Origin: Rhizophagus irregularis | Lineage: Eukaryota > Glomeromycota > Glomeromycetes > Glomerales > Glomeraceae | Length of the DNA: 64,000 nucleotides | Direction of reading: 5' to 3' | NCBI RefSeq assembly: GCF_026210795.1 | Contig: NC_089445.1 | Span: 2,542,001-2,606,000, forward strand | Part shown: in pieces, positions 48,234 to 57,568 of the stretch | Layout: every line of letters begins with the position of its first letter | Position numbering within the stretch: position 1 is the first letter of the stretch | Made by a program: the position numbers and the translations under genes | Notes under the pieces: model-generated | Databases searched by the model: none | The model's input: only the letters and a program-made list of their open reading frames with translations | Told to the model about the DNA's origin: nothing

Positions 48234-48654
48234 TAATAGAAATATGAAATTGCCACATTACCACCATTTAATATATCTTAATAAGATAAAGCTAACAAGC
48301 TATAATTTATTTATTTATGATCATTGGATGATTAGTTAAAATATTTACGTTCATAATGCTGGCCAAATTTACAAAATAGACATAAATGTCCGTTTTTATA
48401 ATTCTGGTCAAATTTGCAAACCAGACTTTATGTCCATTTTATAATTCTGGCCAAATAATTTTGGCCAAATTTTGCTGTGCAAAATTATTTTAAATCTGGT
48501 CAAATTAATGTGTAAACTTGAAAAAAAATTGCCTTTTTTATAGTTATAAAGTGATATAAAATATTTATTAATGAAGTTGGTAAATGAATATGCAGTCAAA
48601 AATTATAAAATTGCTTTATTTATAATTAAAATACTGGATGGTGGGTGCAAAAAA

Positions 48655-49023
48655 TTAAAAATCATGGACATAAATAATGTCTGTGCTTGACAAAGGTTAT
48701 TATAAAACAAAGGATAAGCATAATAAATATTATAGACATAAATGACTGTGCTTTACAAAGATTATCATAAATATAACAAAAATCACAGACATAAATGTCT
48801 GTGCTTAACAAAGGTTATCACAAATATCACGGACATAAATGTCTGTGCTTGACAAAGGTTATCATAAATATTACAGACATAAATGTCCGTACCTGATAAG
48901 GAGTATCATCATGAGCAATTGACAACAAATATCATGGTCGTATATGACAAGGAGCATCATTAACAAATATCACGGACATAAATGTCCGTATCTGACAAGA
49001 AGCATCATTAACAAATATCACGG
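48655..49023. repeat. tandem array in the right foldback arm, proximal part
   Basis: Inverted counterpart of 43600-44600: CGGACATAAATGTCCG-type words with CTTGACAAAGGTTATCATAA, then 99-bp-type units with GAGCAATTGACAACAAATAT. It is interrupted at 49024 by the retrotransposon and resumes at 57569. Confidence 0.8.
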
Positions 49024-49516
49024 TGTTAACAGGTCCGTCTCAGACTCTGTCAACTATAACTAGACGTTAGGGAGTCAATAGCTATAACGTAGTTTATATC
49101 AGCAAGACACGCAAAAACACAATACGCAAAATATAACACAATCACAGTTCGTTTTTAATATAAGAGTTTATTAAATAGTTAATACAAGTTAATCCCTAAC
49201 TTATACTATCTATTTTCTATCTATCTGACACACTGACACACACTTTAACTTAAGAAAAATCAAAAGATATTTATATAAAAATAAAATATAAAGAAAATAA
49301 TATAACTAAAATAAATAAAGTAAATAAAATAAATGTAATAAATAAAAGAAATAATAAAAATAATAAAAATAACATAAATAATATAAATAACAAAAATAAC
49401 AATTGTAACGTTAATCAGATTTACAAAATTATTTGATTACATAATGATTGATCTACTAATTAATCATCTGATTTTTGAATCACGTGATTTTTACTGCGCC
49501 ATAATCTTTGTTATCA
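49024..49516 (-). repeat. 3' LTR of the Ty3/gypsy element
   Basis: Plus-strand TGTTAACAGG...GTTATCA, bounded by TG and CA. Almost identical to 57076-57568. Confidence 0.95.
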
Positions 49517-49530
49517 AATCTCCCTCACTA
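49517..49530 (-). other. polypurine tract of the retrotransposon
   Basis: Immediately inside the 3' LTR, the coding strand reads TTTAGTGAGGGAGATT just before the LTR's TGATAAC. This purine-rich block is the expected primer for plus-strand synthesis. Confidence 0.6.
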
Positions 49531-49710
49531 AATTTTGAGTTCCCACGAAAAATAATTAAAGCCAAATAAAATTTATCTTTTCTTTTCACTTCACTCCCAA
49601 CCCGCTAGTAAATGAAAAAAAACTGGTCATCCATGTAATACCAAAACAGTAGGCCCTCGAAAGGGACACAAACCAAAGTCCATGTAAAGCTAAGGTATTA
49701 GCCTTCTCAA

Positions 49711-50619
49711 ATGTGGCCATCAAATGATCAGAACACAGGTGACATCGATCCTGGGAAGAAATTCATTATCAATTTAAAAGAAAATCATGAATTATGGGAT
49801 CGGGATGGGCTGGTAAATCATCAGAAAATTGTTGTAAGTTTTTTTTCATAAATGTTGAAAATCTGGTAACCTAATTAAGATTTTTCTCGTCTCCTTTCTT
49901 TTCTCGTCATCATGGTATACAAGAAATACAATAACCAGAAATCTACGCCAAGAGAACGTATCAGACTAACTAAAAAGAAAAATAAATGTAGTTCTCAAAA
50001 AAACCATAATAAGCGGTTTTTTGTTCGCAAATCTAAGAAAGAAAAAGAAGAAGGAAAGGAAACGCAAAAATTATCACAAAGGGCAGTTCGAGTGGCCTCT
50101 GAATTTTTTCTTCAAAACAGGGAACTTCGTGAAGAAATAATTCAACTACGTCAAGAAGTTCAAGAACTTCAGGAGGAAGTACAAGTCCGAGAAGATTTTT
50201 CGATTATAAAATCTTCTCAAGAATCTCAGGTGTGACAAGAACTTCAACAACAAGTTCAACAACTGCAACAACAATTATCGTCGCTCCAGGAGCAACTCCA
50301 AGAAGCTTCGTCACGTGACGAATTAGTTGAACAACAACAAGCTCCTCCTCCTCCTCCTCTTACTAGTTCCAAACAGTATCAACTGGTCGCCGAGAATGAA
50401 ATTATGTTGAATGATATCCAGGAATGTGACGATTTCATTTAACGGCTTAAAAATGAGAGAGTAAATGAACATCTTGCTTTTCGTCGGCAAATTTCAGCTT
50501 TGAAGAAAGATTGCAATAGGTTGCGTTGGGAAAGAAATGCTGCACACCATAGGGCTGAAGGGATGATAGTTTTGCTTAGAAATAGAGATAATTCTCGTAA
50601 TCCTCCTTCTTCCGTATAA
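49711..50619 (+). pseudogene. antisense coiled-coil gene inside the retrotransposon, two stops
   Basis: Transcribed opposite to gag-pol. A first possible exon, 49711-49833, encodes MWPSNDQNTGDIDPGKKF and ends in a GTAAGT donor. A branch-like CTAAT and a long pyrimidine tract lead to an AG at 49922-49923. The second exon, from 49924, joins in phase with KYNNQKSTPRERIRLTKKKN. A start at 49912 (MVYKKY) without splicing is the alternative. The protein has a very basic N-terminal part, then a heptad-rich coiled coil (REEIIQLRQEVQELQEEV, then Gln-rich QQQVQQLQQQLSSLQEQLQE), a PPPPP linker and a second helical part ending near 50616. In-frame stops TGA at 50233-50235 and TAA at 50440-50442 split this copy. 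The frame is otherwise preserved over about 230 codons after 49924. The function is unknown. Gag-like RNA binding or a chromatin or regulatory role are only guesses. Confidence 0.55.
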
Positions 50620-50872
50620 TTTTCTTTTCTATTATGTAATCATCTTTTATTATTTTGTTATATAATAAATATAATATATATATGATAAAAAAATTTTTTT
50701 TTTTTTTTTTTCGTAAAATTTTGTAAATTTTCTGGGGCATTGAGTCGAATATTCATGCTGATCATTTTTGATCAGTTTGTTCAACATAAAAACTAATTTG
50801 ATTTGTCGATCGTCATTGATTTCTAATTTTGTCAATCATTCACGATTAATTTATCGATTTTAAGGATTATCA

Positions 50873-51274
50873 TTAACTAAATTCAGCTCCACATAATAAT
50901 CGAAATTCTTGTGACTTTAACTTTTTCAACATCATAAAAGTTACTAATTTTGTTCTAAATATTTGTTCTACTCCTATATTAAGAAAAATATGATAGGTCC
51001 TAATACATCCTTGATAAAAGTGTGTCGTCATTCTAGATCTAAATAAAGTTTTCTGAACACGTGATAATATTTGATTTTCTAATAATTGTCCAAGTTTATA
51101 AGCATAAAATAAAGTGTATTGTCTCCTTTTTAGTCGTGAATATCTTTGTAATAATTGATAGTATTGGATAAATTTTTGGTCTGATGATGATTCGTCATTT
51201 ACAGGATCTACAGGAAAAATTATTTCTATTGGTTCAATTTCCATTAAATCGTTGAAAATATCTACTGGAGTCAT
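50873..51274 (-). CDS. third retrotransposon ORF, unknown function
   Basis: A 133-residue frame starting 19 bp after the integrase stop codon, on the same strand. It begins with an acidic segment (MTPVDIFNDLMEIEPIEIIF) and continues as a basic, probably helical domain (FIQYYQLLQRYSRLKRRQYT, then IRTYHIFLNIGVEQIFRTKL). It resembles no canonical Ty3/gypsy protein. The position downstream of integrase is where env-like or accessory ORFs occur, but there is no signal peptide or membrane segment. A relative of host proteins captured by the element is possible. Confidence 0.6.
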   Translation of the reverse strand: MTPVDIFNDLMEIEPIEIIFPVDPVNDESSSDQKFIQYYQLLQRYSRLKRRQYTLFYAYKLGQLLENQILSRVQKTLFRSRMTTHFYQGCIRTYHIFLNIGVEQIFRTKLVTFMMLKKLKSQEFRLLCGAEFS

Positions 51275-51293
51275 TTTGAAAATTATTTCTTAT

Positions 51294-52586
51294 TTACTGA
51301 ATGTTTAGTCTTTTTATATTATTTATAACAACCATAGGTTGCCAATTTTGTCGATCATGATATAATTTAAGTAACGTTCCATTAACTGGAGTTATTAAAA
51401 CTCGTCCTTCCAAAGTTCTTAATTTGTATGATCCATTTAATAAAACTTGATGGATGTAAAATGGTCCTTTCCATTTAGGGTCTAATTTTCCAGACCATTG
51501 TTTTTCTTTAGCTGCATTAAAATAAAGAACTTTGTCTCCTATTTGGTAAGAAATATTTTTCTTTAATTTTGCGTCATGTCGATCCTTTTGTTTCTGCTGT
51601 GATTTATTGATCTGCACACGTGCCTCTTCTCTGATTTGTGGTACATCATCAATTAAATGTTTGACACGTTTTAATAAAGTATCAGAATTATTACACAAAT
51701 TATCATCATTATCTATTGGTAATTTTGCTGATCGTCCATATACTAAAAAGAAAGGTTCTATTTTTGTTGAAGAATTTTTACTGGTTCTATATGCAAATAA
51801 AATTGGTGCGATAAATAAATCCCATTCATCAGTATCTGTTGCAGTTTTTGCTAAAGCTTCGCATAGTGTTCTATTAAATCGTTCTACTAATCCATTTGTT
51901 TGTGGATGATAAGGAGTAGAAAAATGATGTTTAATTTGAAATCGCTGGGTAAGACTGTCGATCATTTTATTATTGAAATGAGATCCTCTATCTGATAAAA
52001 TTCTTGAAGGACATCCATGTTGACAAATAATATTTTCATAAATAAAGGTAGCAACATTTTCTGCTGTAGCTTCTGATAAGGCTTTCGCTTCAGGCCATTT
52101 TGTTAAATAATCTATTGCGACTACAATATATCTATTACCTTTTTTAGAGCGTGGTAAAGGTCCTACTATATCTATTCCAATTTGATAAAAAGGTTCAAAG
52201 GCAGGTATTGGGTGTAATGGTTCTGTTCTTTTATACTTTCCCCTTCTTTGACATTGATCACATGCTTGAACATACGCTCTTATATTTTCATACATTTGAG
52301 GCCAGTAATACCTGGAACGTATTTTCTCAAACATTATATCTGTAGCAAAATGTCCAGCTGTTGGATCATTATGCATCATAAAAAGAACAGGTTCTGCTTC
52401 ATAGTTTCTGATTACTCTGAGTAAATTGTTTTGTTGTCTTTTGTCTATTTTGTAGATAAAGTTATTTTTGATGATAAAATTTTTAGAAAAATTAATAAAT
52501 TTGCGCTTTTGTTGTGTTGTTAAATTTGGTGGTAGTTGTTGTGATTGTAAATATTGATAAAGGTTTTGGTATTGTTGTAGTTCCAT
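51294..52586 (-). CDS. Ty3/gypsy integrase
   Basis: A 430-residue separate ORF. The zinc-binding HHCC module is at His72, His79, Cys109 and Cys112. The catalytic DDE triad is at Asp139 (IGIDIVGPLP), Asp199 (ILSDRGSHF) and Glu235 (NGLVERFNRT), with the typical 35-residue D-E spacing. The C-terminal region (GDKVLYFNAAKEKQWSGKLD, then WKGPFYI) is the GPY/F-type DNA-binding part. It inserts the cDNA copy into the genome. Most Ty3/gypsy elements make integrase as part of Pol. Here it has its own ATG, 119 bp after the Gag-Pol stop, so it may be made from a spliced or separately initiated message, or the fusion was lost. All catalytic residues are intact. Confidence 0.9.
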   Translation of the reverse strand: MELQQYQNLYQYLQSQQLPPNLTTQQKRKFINFSKNFIIKNNFIYKIDKRQQNNLLRVIRNYEAEPVLFMMHNDPTAGHFATDIMFEKIRSRYYWPQMYENIRAYVQACDQCQRRGKYKRTEPLHPIPAFEPFYQIGIDIVGPLPRSKKGNRYIVVAIDYLTKWPEAKALSEATAENVATFIYENIICQHGCPSRILSDRGSHFNNKMIDSLTQRFQIKHHFSTPYHPQTNGLVERFNRTLCEALAKTATDTDEWDLFIAPILFAYRTSKNSSTKIEPFFLVYGRSAKLPIDNDDNLCNNSDTLLKRVKHLIDDVPQIREEARVQINKSQQKQKDRHDAKLKKNISYQIGDKVLYFNAAKEKQWSGKLDPKWKGPFYIHQVLLNGSYKLRTLEGRVLITPVNGTLLKLYHDRQNWQPMVVINNIKRLNIQ

Positions 52587-52705
52587 ATTGTTTTGATTGA
52601 TTATTATTAAAGATTTTGTTGTTTTAATTGGTTAATAATTGAATTGGATAATTATATAGATAATAAATAAATAATAATAATAAATAATAAAATAAAAAAG
52701 AAAAT

Positions 52706-55700
52706 TTAATAAAGATGGGAAAAGAAATTAAATCGATATTTCCTTTGAGAGTGTTCCCAAAATGGTTCATTAATTAAATATTCAGGTTTAAATTCAGGTT
52801 GAATAATGTTGAATTTCTTAGGAATTCTTTGTGGTCTACTATATCCATCATTTTGTACTTCATAAATATTCTTTTCTTCGCCAATAATTGCTAGAAAACA
52901 TTCAGCTGAATTAATAGGTTCTTCTGTTGGATTAATTCTTGAGAGAGCATCTGCATTGGCATTGGCTTTTCCAGCTCTATGCTGAATAGTAAAATCATAT
53001 TGCTGTAGTTGCATAATCCATCTCGCTCTCCTTCCAGTTGGAATTTTTGAAGTTTGTAACCATTTGAGGGCAGAATGGTCAGTAACTACTGAGAAATGTA
53101 ATAATCCTAAATAATGCTGAAAATAATTAATTGCCCATACAATAGCCAAACATTCTAGGTCTGTTACAGCATAGTTTTGTTCATGTTTATTTAAACTTCT
53201 ACTTGCATAAGCAACTACATATTCTTTTCCTTCTTTATCTTTTTGAGAGAGTACAGCTCCTAATCCTGTTCCAGAAGCATCAGTATATAAAATAAAAGGT
53301 TGTTCAAAGTCGGGATACCTCAAAATAGGTGCTGAGATTAATCTTTCTTTCAGGTGTTCAAATGCTTTCTGTTGCTTCTCTGTCCATTGAAATGGAGTTT
53401 CTTTTTGTAATAACTTAGAGATAGGCTTCGCAATTTTAGAAAAATCCTTGATAAATTTTCTGTAATAGGAGAATAATCCTAAAACCGATCTAATTTCAGT
53501 AACAGAGGTGGGTGCAGGAAAATTTCTAATCTTCTCTATTTTTGAAGGATCAACTTTTATACCATCTCTTCCTACGATATGTCCAAGGAAAGCAATACTA
53601 GGAAGGCAAAAATAACATTTCTTCAGCTTAATTTTTAAATTAGCATTTCTGAGCGCTTGGAAAACTTGAGTAATATTATCCAGATGTTGTTCAAAGGTCT
53701 TTGAGTAAATAATTATGTCATCTAAATAAACAGCCACGAATTTTCCCAAAAACTCTTGTAATACATAGTTCATTAACCTTTGGAAGGTTCCTGGAGCATT
53801 CCTCAATCCAAAAGGCATGACGTTAAATTCATATAATCCAAAATCTGTTATAAAAGCTGTTTTTTCCTTGTCTTTAGGATCCATTTCCACTTGCCAAAAG
53901 CCACTAGCGAGGTCTAATGTAGAGAACCAATTAGCAGTTCTGAAGGATTCAAGCAAATCATCGATACGAGGTAAGGGATATGCGTCAGATTTTGTAACTT
54001 TATTGAGCGGTCTATAATCAACACACATTCGCAGGTCTCCTCCTTTCTTGTCTACTATTACTACTGGTGCAGCCCATGGGCTCATGGATTTCTTTATCAT
54101 TCCTTGTTGTTCCAACTTCTTTATTTCTTCTCTAAGGAATTCTTTCTTCTTAGGGTTAGTTCTGTAGGGACTTCTTGCTTGAGGTGCAGCGTCTCCAGTG
54201 TGGATTTGATGTTTAATTAATCCAGTTCTCCCAATATCAGTCTGGCTCTTTGCACAAATATCTTCATTGTTGTTCAATACTTGTTGGAATCGTGTCTGTT
54301 GATGATCTGTAAGCGGTCCAACATGTAGGTCTTTTTGGATATTCCACTCATTTCCTTTTTCTGCTTGAGCTAAGAATAGTGCAGGATTATCAGTTTTATC
54401 TTCATCATCTTCAGTTAGGTAATCATTTAAAATATCTTCTAATAAATTATATTGGTCAGGAATTTCCTCCTTTTCATCCCAAGGGTTATAGTTTAGTGGT
54501 TGTTGATACCATTGTTCCCATATTTCTTCATCTTCACTTGATTCACTATTAAGAAGGTGAATCTCTTTTTCAATTAGGTCATCCTCATACTCATATTCAT
54601 CAAAAATTTCGTCTATTTCATTGTCAATTTCTTCTTCTTGGAAAGATACATATCCAGGAACTTCTCCAATATGAATTGAAATAAGTGCAAGAATAGTTTT
54701 AGCTAGGAAAGTCAATTGAACTGATTTATTATTGAAATCAAGTACAGCTCTGGTACGCCTAAACCAGTCAGTTCCTAAGAGTAGGGTTTCATCCTTTGAG
54801 TCAATAACATGGAAAGTGGTAGGGATAAGGAGAGTTTGAATTACTATAGGTACTTTTTCTATTTGTCCTAAGGCTCTGTTTCTTGTTCCATCCGCAGTGA
54901 CTACAATAGTGTTGGAGGGTTTAGTGATTTCCAATCTCAACTTTCGAGCAAGAGATTTGGTGATAACACAAACAGCAGCTCCTGAATCTAAAATTGCATA
55001 AACAGGATCTCCTTTAATTCTCACTGCACATTTCACAGCAGTGGTGTCTCTAGTATCACCTTCTTCCGAATCAGAGATTCTATCTACATAGTTAGTTTTT
55101 TGAGTCTTAGGTGGTCTTCTCAAAATTCTGGCAAAATCTTTCTTTTGGTCGTTATATTTCAAAAGTTGTCCAATCTTTGCTGAAGATGGCATATTTAATA
55201 TGTCATCTGAAATGCGATAAGGAGGCATCTGTTCAATAATTGAGGGCATTCTTGGGGTTCTTTTAACAGTTCTTTTTAGTGGAACAGCAGGAGTAGCAGT
55301 TGTTTCAATAACTTCATCCATTGGAATATTGATATTTTGTCTTGGTTGGGGTCTTCTCAATCTCTGTTCTTGTTGTGATTCAGATGAAATAATATTTTCT
55401 ACAGCTCTTGGTTGTTTAGGTTTTGGCCTATAGTTAGTGGTTGGTTGAGATCTAGAACGAGTAGTGACATAGGCTTCAGCCTCCTCATAATTGTTATCGT
55501 AATAATCTTGATAATATTCATCTTTATAATAATTATCATAAGAATCATAAGTTTCTTCATATGTTTCCAAATAATAAGCATCTCTTCTTTGAGGTCTTCT
55601 TGCATTTCTTTCTGACATACAATCTCTAGCGTAATGTCCTTTTTCTCCACATCTGTAGCATTCGATATCTCTTATATCAGTTCTGGGTCTATTAGGTCTG

Positions 55701-56545
55701 AAAGTTTGGGTTAAATTATTTGGTTGAGTATATCTCGCAGGTTGGATTCTTCTAACAGGTTGTGGTTGAATGGGTTGAGTTTGAGCTAATAAAGCACTAG
55801 ATAAATTTGCATAGTTAAGTGAAAGTTTCTGCATTTGTTGAGTTAATGCTTCAATTGCTTCCATTTGAGAACTTTCAGTTTTTGCAGGTGTGGTTGATAC
55901 AGTAGCTACTTTAGTAGCAATTCCAGTAACACTTGGTCCTAAATGTGCGTAATTTAATCCAGTTTCAACTTTTCTTGCATTACCAATGACATCAGATAAA
56001 GTATTAGCATCTTGTAAATGTACCATAGGAGTGATAGTAGGAGTTAATCCAAAAAGGAACATTCTAATTTTCTGAGCATCAGGAATAGCATTGGTAGTAT
56101 CAACTCTCTTTAATAACCTTTGGAATTTAGCGGCATAATCATCTACTGTTTCATTACTACCTTGTCTTAAGGTGAGTAATTCCTGATACCATTTATTTTT
56201 GCGAGTATCATTTGCAAAATATTTTTTAAAAAGGTCTGTAAAATTATTGCCAGTGTTTTGTCCAGATTCCCAGTGGTTACCTATTGTAGCAGAATTAGTA
56301 TCATACCAATCAGATGCAGCACCTCTTAAATAAGAAGCTGCAACTGCTAGTTTTCTCTCAGGAGTAGTCCAACCATTAGTAGCAGCAGCCTTTTCAAAAA
56401 TAGCTAACCATTCGATAGGATCTTCATCTTCTTTTCCAGAAAAGGGTTCAATTTTTGCAATATTACTTCCTCTGCTCAAAAGATTGGCAGCATTATTACC
56501 AAAAACAGTTTGCAAAGCATTGGTGATAGCAGCTTCATCAGCCAT
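52706..56545 (-). CDS. Gag-Pol polyprotein (Gag, protease, RT, RNase H)
   Basis: One open frame of 1,279 residues without a Gag/Pol frameshift. Gag (about 30-190) contains WLAIFEKAAATNGWTTPE and AASYLRGAASDWY. The CCHC zinc knuckle CYRCGEKGHYARDC is at about 294-307. The aspartic protease has AILDSGAAVCVITKSLA (DSG near 518) and LLLGTDWF. Reverse transcriptase has YPLPRIDDLLE, FSTLDLASGFWQVE, FNVMPFGLRNAPGTFQRLM and the YLDDIIIYS box (YLDD at about 939-942). RNase H follows (ILYTDASGTGLGAVL near 1085; VTDHSALKWL). An acidic spacer lies between protease and RT. The polyprotein copies element RNA into DNA in virus-like particles. The same frame stays open upstream of the Met without another ATG to 56851, so the N-terminus may be longer if the leader is spliced. 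Confidence 0.95.
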   Translation of the reverse strand: MADEAAITNALQTVFGNNAANLLSRGSNIAKIEPFSGKEDEDPIEWLAIFEKAAATNGWTTPERKLAVAASYLRGAASDWYDTNSATIGNHWESGQNTGNNFTDLFKKYFANDTRKNKWYQELLTLRQGSNETVDDYAAKFQRLLKRVDTTNAIPDAQKIRMFLFGLTPTITPMVHLQDANTLSDVIGNARKVETGLNYAHLGPSVTGIATKVATVSTTPAKTESSQMEAIEALTQQMQKLSLNYANLSSALLAQTQPIQPQPVRRIQPARYTQPNNLTQTFRPNRPRTDIRDIECYRCGEKGHYARDCMSERNARRPQRRDAYYLETYEETYDSYDNYYKDEYYQDYYDNNYEEAEAYVTTRSRSQPTTNYRPKPKQPRAVENIISSESQQEQRLRRPQPRQNINIPMDEVIETTATPAVPLKRTVKRTPRMPSIIEQMPPYRISDDILNMPSSAKIGQLLKYNDQKKDFARILRRPPKTQKTNYVDRISDSEEGDTRDTTAVKCAVRIKGDPVYAILDSGAAVCVITKSLARKLRLEITKPSNTIVVTADGTRNRALGQIEKVPIVIQTLLIPTTFHVIDSKDETLLLGTDWFRRTRAVLDFNNKSVQLTFLAKTILALISIHIGEVPGYVSFQEEEIDNEIDEIFDEYEYEDDLIEKEIHLLNSESSEDEEIWEQWYQQPLNYNPWDEKEEIPDQYNLLEDILNDYLTEDDEDKTDNPALFLAQAEKGNEWNIQKDLHVGPLTDHQQTRFQQVLNNNEDICAKSQTDIGRTGLIKHQIHTGDAAPQARSPYRTNPKKKEFLREEIKKLEQQGMIKKSMSPWAAPVVIVDKKGGDLRMCVDYRPLNKVTKSDAYPLPRIDDLLESFRTANWFSTLDLASGFWQVEMDPKDKEKTAFITDFGLYEFNVMPFGLRNAPGTFQRLMNYVLQEFLGKFVAVYLDDIIIYSKTFEQHLDNITQVFQALRNANLKIKLKKCYFCLPSIAFLGHIVGRDGIKVDPSKIEKIRNFPAPTSVTEIRSVLGLFSYYRKFIKDFSKIAKPISKLLQKETPFQWTEKQQKAFEHLKERLISAPILRYPDFEQPFILYTDASGTGLGAVLSQKDKEGKEYVVAYASRSLNKHEQNYAVTDLECLAIVWAINYFQHYLGLLHFSVVTDHSALKWLQTSKIPTGRRARWIMQLQQYDFTIQHRAGKANANADALSRINPTEEPINSAECFLAIIGEEKNIYEVQNDGYSRPQRIPKKFNIIQPEFKPEYLINEPFWEHSQRKYRFNFFSHLY

Positions 56546-56796
56546 ATTTTGATTATAAACAGGAGGGTTATCTATGAGATTATTAGGGTTATTATTTCTT
56601 TCAGTTTGGATATCAGTGTTAAGTTGAGCAACTAATTGAGGTGTAACAGGATTATTAAAATAGTTTGTTCTATGAGTAAGATTGAAGAAGAAAAATACTA
56701 GATTTCTGATAGAATCAGGTCTTTGCTGGTATCTAATACTAAAAAGTAGTTTACTAGATAGGATTAAAACTTGGAGTCCTTTGATTCTATTGTTAT

Positions 56797-57042
56797 CTAA
56801 TTGAAATGCTTGACAGAAGATAGGTAAAGCCTTATAGTGTAGGAGGTATAACTAACTGCAAAGAAGTAGTTACTAATCCAATTCCAGAAATTTTGAAAGG
56901 CAGGTGGTAAAACAAGAGGTGGAGGATAACAGATACGACAAGAATGATCTACAGTAGTAGGTGGATTTATATTTGAAAGATGTTGAGCAGTATGGCGAGT
57001 AGTTAATTGTAATTGTTGTTCGAAATGATCTTGTATGGTCAT
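56797..57042 (-). CDS. short leader ORF between 5' LTR and gag
   Basis: An 81-codon frame begins 33 bp inside the 5' LTR with MTIQDHFEQQLQLTTRHTAQ and contains CRICYPPPLVLPP. It overlaps the open upstream extension of gag (56546-56851) in another frame, and a TTTGCAG acceptor-like site lies near 56857. Splicing could fuse this leader to Gag, or it may be a chance frame. It is reported because its first 55 residues are less AT-biased than chance frames nearby. Confidence 0.3.
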   Translation of the reverse strand: MTIQDHFEQQLQLTTRHTAQHLSNINPPTTVDHSCRICYPPPLVLPPAFQNFWNWISNYFFAVSYTSYTIRLYLSSVKHFN

Positions 57043-57055
57043 AAATCTCTTACAA

Positions 57056-57072
57056 CCTGGCAGGAATCACCA
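57056..57072 (-). other. candidate primer binding site
   Basis: Three bases after the 5' LTR the coding strand reads TGGTGATTCCTGCCAGG. The leading TGG would pair with the CCA end of a tRNA. The cognate tRNA was not identified. Confidence 0.5.
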
Positions 57073-57075
57073 CTT

Positions 57076-57568
57076 TGTTAACAGGTCCGTCTCAGACTCT
57101 GTCAACTATAACTAAACGTTAGGGAGTCAATAGCTATAACGTAGTTTATATCAGCAAGACACGCAAAAACACAATACGCAAAATATAACACAATCACAGT
57201 TCGTTTTTAATATAAGAGTTTATTAAATAGTTAATACAAGTTAATCCCTAACTTATACTATCTATTTTCTATCTATCTGACACACTGACACACACTTTAA
57301 CTTAAGAAAAATCAAAAGATATTTATATAAAAATAAAATATAAAGAAAATAATATAACTAAAATAAATAAAGTAAATAAAATAAATGTAATAAATAAAAG
57401 AAATAATAAAAATAATAAAAATAACATAAATAATATAAATAACAAAAATAACAATTGTAACGTTAATCAGATCTACAAAATTATTTGATTACATAATGAT
57501 TGATCTACTAATTAATCATCTGATTTTTGAATCACGTGATTTTTACTGCGCCATAATCTTTGTTATCA
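57076..57568 (-). repeat. 5' LTR of the Ty3/gypsy element
   Basis: 493 bp, bounded by TG and CA on the plus strand, and apparently 2 mismatches from the LTR at 49024-49516. It should contain the element's promoter. Confidence 0.95.

Larger units (their letters stand above)
44601..48650. repeat. inner palindrome arms and centre of the foldback element
   Basis: This AT-rich sequence folds on itself about a centre at ~46595. Paired landmarks include AATTATAGCTTGTTAG (45030) with CTAACAAGCTATAATT (48290), TTTGGTATATTTAACC (45608) with GGTTAAATACACTAAA (47712), and GATCAACAAAATTATT (46533) with its inverse near 46640. The two arms carry different small insertions (45263-45557 on the left, 47928-48233 on the right), each absent from the other arm. 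No gene is present. Confidence 0.75.
49024..57568 (-). mobile_element. Ty3/gypsy LTR retrotransposon, recent insertion
   Basis: A full-length element of 8,545 bp, read on the minus strand, with two 493-bp LTRs. Flanking ACGG (49020-49023 and 57569-57572) is a 4-bp target duplication. The order along the minus strand is 5' LTR, PBS, leader, Gag-protease-RT-RNase H, integrase, a third small ORF, antisense gene, PPT, 3' LTR. Protease-RT-RNase H-integrase is the Ty3/gypsy order. The LTRs appear to differ at only two positions (G/A at the ACTA(G/A)ACGTT word and T/C at AGAT(T/C)TACAA), so the insertion is young. It sits within one CGGACAT/ATGTCCG hairpin of the foldback tandem repeat. Confidence 0.95.

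Noticed and set aside
51607-51909. 100-codon plus-strand frame opposite integrase
   Set aside because: It is a shadow of the integrase reading frame with no motif or plausible expression signal, unlike the antisense gene at 49711-50619, which lies outside other coding sequence.
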